Part shown: piece by piece, positions 62,190-64,000 of the stretch
Position numbering within the stretch: position 1 is the first letter of the stretch
How the letters are laid out: every line of letters starts with the position of its first letter
NCBI GenBank assembly: GCA_038137215.1
Contig: JAYQBG010000013.1
Span: forward strand, 12,351 to 76,350
DNA from: JABJAG01 sp038137215
Lineage (GTDB): Bacteria; Pseudomonadota; Alphaproteobacteria; UBA6615
DNA length: 64,000 bases
Direction: 5' to 3'
Translations under genes and position numbers: made by a program
The notes under the pieces: generated by a model
Seen by the model: only the letters and a program-made list of their open reading frames with translations
Database searches by the model: none
What the model was told of the DNA's origin: nothing

Positions 62190-63458
62190 ATGCCCGACGC
62201 ATTCGACCTGGTCCTGTCCGGCGGACATCTGATCGACCCCGCAGCCGACCGCGACGGCGTTCTCGACATCGGCATTCGAGACGGCCGCATCGTCGCCGTC
62301 GAACCTGATCTGGCGCAACACAACATAGTCGAACGGATCGATGTCGGCGGAAAGCTTGTGCTGCCCGGCATGATCGATACGCATGCCCACATCTTCGAAC
62401 ATGTCAGCGGCCGCTTCGGCCTGAACGCGGACATGGTCGGCGTCCGCTCGGGGATCACGACCCTCGTCGACCAGGGCGGCGCGAGTTGCATGACATTCCA
62501 GGGTTTCCGGACGTTCATCGCGGAACCGGCGGACAGCCGAGTGCTGTCCTTCATCTCCGCCTATGTCGTCGGGGGGCTCGAAGGCCACTACTACCCGGCG
62601 CTCTACAGCCCCGACGGCGTCGATATCGAAGCCACGGTCAGGGTCGCGGAGGCCAACCGGGATATGGTCTGCGGCATCAAGGCGCACGCCGAGATCGGCG
62701 GCTTCGAGCGGTGGGGCATCTCGGTCATCCGCATGGCGCGCGACATGTCCCGCGCGCTGGATCTGCCGCTCTATATCCATTTTGGACAGCTCTGGCCCCG
62801 GCCCCAGGACCCGGTCGTCGCGTACACCGCCGACGACATCCTCACAGACGTGGTGCCGCTTCTCGATCCGGGCGACATCCTCGCCCATCCGTTCACTAGA
62901 CACCCCGGCGGCTTCGTCGACGAGAACGGGAAGGTCCATCCGATCGTCGCCGCAGCCCTGGACCGCGGCCTCAAGATCGACATCGGCCACGGCTCCCATT
63001 TCAGCTTCGACGTGGCGCGCCGTGTGCTCGACGCCGGGATCGTGCCCGACACGCTCGGCGCGGACATGCATGGCTACAACACGTCGGTGCCCGCTCCCGC
63101 CGGGTCGCCCGACGAACATCCCGACGACGAGATGCATGCGTTCGCCGGCGACCAGTCCTTCAGTCTGAGCTGGGCCATGAGCGAGCTGCTCGCGCTCGGC
63201 CTTTCATTGGAAGAGGTCGCAACCATGGTCACGAGCAACGCCGCGCGGATGATCGGGCGCGCCGGGGAACTGGGCACGCTCGCAATCGGCACCCCGGCCG
63301 ACATCACCGTTCTCGACGATCACCGGGGCTCGTTCACGTTCCGCGACAATGCCGGCGGCGAGGCGACCGGCGATCGCCTGCTGGCACCGGCGTTCTGTCT
63401 CAAGGACGGTGTGCGCTTCGACGCCGACGCGCCGATCCTGCCGGCAATGGCCGCGTAG
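62190..63458 (+). CDS. Metal-dependent amidohydrolase (dihydroorotase/deacetylase-like)
   Basis: A 422-residue cytoplasmic TIM-barrel hydrolase from ATG 62190, with AGAGGAG upstream. Metal-binding elements are visible: PGMIDTHAHIFEH (His-x-His), Lys in CGIKAHAEIGGF, His in LYIHFGQLWP and DILAHPFTRHPGGF, and the late Asp in LGADMHGYN. This is the amidohydrolase/deacetylase branch, which acts on cyclic ureides, N-acyl compounds or esters. In this island it may open a ring or remove an acyl group to release a biuret-like product; the substrate is unknown. Confidence 0.88.
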   Translation: MPDAFDLVLSGGHLIDPAADRDGVLDIGIRDGRIVAVEPDLAQHNIVERIDVGGKLVLPGMIDTHAHIFEHVSGRFGLNADMVGVRSGITTLVDQGGASCMTFQGFRTFIAEPADSRVLSFISAYVVGGLEGHYYPALYSPDGVDIEATVRVAEANRDMVCGIKAHAEIGGFERWGISVIRMARDMSRALDLPLYIHFGQLWPRPQDPVVAYTADDILTDVVPLLDPGDILAHPFTRHPGGFVDENGKVHPIVAAALDRGLKIDIGHGSHFSFDVARRVLDAGIVPDTLGADMHGYNTSVPAPAGSPDEHPDDEMHAFAGDQSFSLSWAMSELLALGLSLEEVATMVTSNAARMIGRAGELGTLAIGTPADITVLDDHRGSFTFRDNAGGEATGDRLLAPAFCLKDGVRFDADAPILPAMAA

Positions 63459-63509
63459 GGCACATCGCACCAAATCCGCGGGAGTGATTAGTCCGTACGA
63501 ACGATCGGA

Positions 63510-63559
63510 AAAATGGTGCCGCCTGCTGGACTCGAACCAGCGACCCCCGCATTACGAAT
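63510..63559 (-). repeat. Right copy of the island repeat (within tRNA-Thr)
   Basis: Bases 63510-63559 match 51552-51601 in the same orientation at 46 of 50 positions, 11,958 bp apart. The repeat covers the 3' half of the intact tRNA, from the anticodon stem-loop through CCA plus a few A residues. Confidence 0.8.
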
Positions 63560-63589
63560 GCGATGCTCTACCAACTGAGCTAAGGCGGC
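63514..63589 (-). tRNA. tRNA-Thr (anticodon CGT)
   Basis: A complete 76-base tRNA including encoded CCA. Acceptor stem GCCGCCT/AGGCGGC, D-arm GCTC-AGTTGGTA-GAGC, anticodon stem TCGCA/TGCGG with loop TTCGTAA (anticodon CGT, codon ACG), variable GGGTC and T-arm GCTGG-TTCGAGT-CCAGC. All stems pair. It marks the right end of the putative island. Confidence 0.96.
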
Positions 63590-64000
63590 GTCGATTTGCG
63601 AGGCCTTACCTATGTAAGGCCACACCCCCGGTCAAGGCTTTGATTTCGTTAGCCTGTCTTCCTCGTTCCATATTCCTGATTAATAACGACCCAACTATTC
63701 TACGACACCCAGAATCGGATGTGAATCCAGTCTGTGTGGAACAGGATTGGAACAAGGTTATTGGACTTCATGTATGCGGTTCACACGTTCGCGGTCTCTG
63801 CCCAGCCGACAAATCAGATAACATGGGTATGTAGCCGCAACCGCCTACAGCAGGTCTATTAAGATCTCGACAAAGACGATAGGCCGGGGGGGCAAATTCG
63901 CGTCCGCACCAAAATATATAAAAGGTACCCCCGATAAATTTTAGGCCAGAGTAACCAGAGTTACCGTCTAGTGCCTCAGGCTCTCACACGCGACACCGTC
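63590..64000. other. Region without recognisable genes, right of the tRNA
   Basis: No convincing gene is seen in the last 411 bases. The stretch is poorer in GC than the backbone, has the direct repeat TGGAACA (63737-63743 and 63748-63754) about 150 bp from the tRNA, and a pair of similar words AGAGTAACC and AGAGTTACC near 63952-63966. It could be the flank of another integrated element that lies beyond the window. Confidence 0.4.

Larger units (their letters stand above)
51552..63559. mobile_element. Putative genomic island in tRNA-Thr carrying biuret-type catabolism
   Basis: About 12 kb is bounded by a 50-bp direct repeat of the 3' half of tRNA-Thr(CGT): 51552-51601 on the left and the intact tRNA on the right. 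The cargo lies on the 3' side of the tRNA, as expected for tyrosine-recombinase islands. All genes inside belong to one theme: cupin, two isochorismatase-like hydrolases, GntR regulator, allophanate hydrolase, Dpp-type ABC importer and amidohydrolase. No integrase or relaxase is seen, so the island may be degenerate or mobilised in trans. Confidence 0.65.

Noticed and set aside
1..64000. CRISPR arrays, insertion sequences, replication origins
   Set aside because: No regularly spaced repeats, transposase genes or origin-like iteron clusters were seen by eye.

Overview
The window is GC-rich, gene-dense DNA from an alphaproteobacterium, most likely of the Rhodospirillales type. The evidence is gene order. 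Reading from the left: accD-folC, trxA, addA-addB-tsaE, a histidine kinase remnant, ahcY, ptsH-EIIA(Man)-rapZ-hprK and, after an interruption, chvG-chvI. This is the chromosomal backbone order known from many alphaproteobacteria. Two N runs (22230-22329 and 36751-36814) show that this is a scaffolded draft. Several genes carry single-base lesions, which may be real decay or assembly error.

Layout. 0-18 kb is backbone: fatty-acid and folate genes, a hybrid 2-oxoglutarate oxygenase, thioredoxin, AddAB recombination nuclease, adenosylhomocysteinase, two tandem paralogous porins, and the nitrogen-PTS-like regulatory genes. 18-26 kb is an accessory catabolic block between hprK and chvG. It has two Gfo/Idh dehydrogenases, a YciI-like protein, a GntR/UTRA regulator, a 3-hydroxyisobutyrate-dehydrogenase-like enzyme, an AhpD-like protein, a frameshifted EthD-like protein and a DctP-like binding protein with no signal peptide and no transporter partner. 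27-32 kb holds ChvG/ChvI, copper delivery proteins (SCO, PCuAC), a HugZ-like protein and an unknown gene behind a promoter with a Fur-box-like palindrome. 32-51 kb is a mixture of stress, transport and metabolic genes: cold-shock protein, DMT exporter, two-component flavin monooxygenase, amidase, MetY, GabD, BCCT transporter and pseudoazurin. Several genes here are broken.

51.55-63.56 kb is the most interesting part. A 50-bp direct repeat of the 3' half of a tRNA-Thr(CGT) gene bounds about 12 kb, with the intact tRNA at the right end. This is the usual signature of a genomic island integrated into a tRNA gene, although no integrase is visible. The cargo is a coherent nitrogen-scavenging set: a BiuH-type biuret hydrolase, a second isochorismatase-like hydrolase, a cupin, an FCD-type GntR regulator, a full-length AtzF-type allophanate hydrolase, a complete Dpp/Opp-type ABC importer with a Tat-exported binding protein, and a metal-dependent amidohydrolase. 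The 10-mers TTGTATGCAA and TTGTGTGCAA, which resemble FCD-regulator operators, lie upstream of atzF and in the divergent transporter/amidohydrolase promoter region. The inferred job is import of biuret or a larger biuret-like compound, hydrolysis to allophanate, and then to ammonia and CO2.
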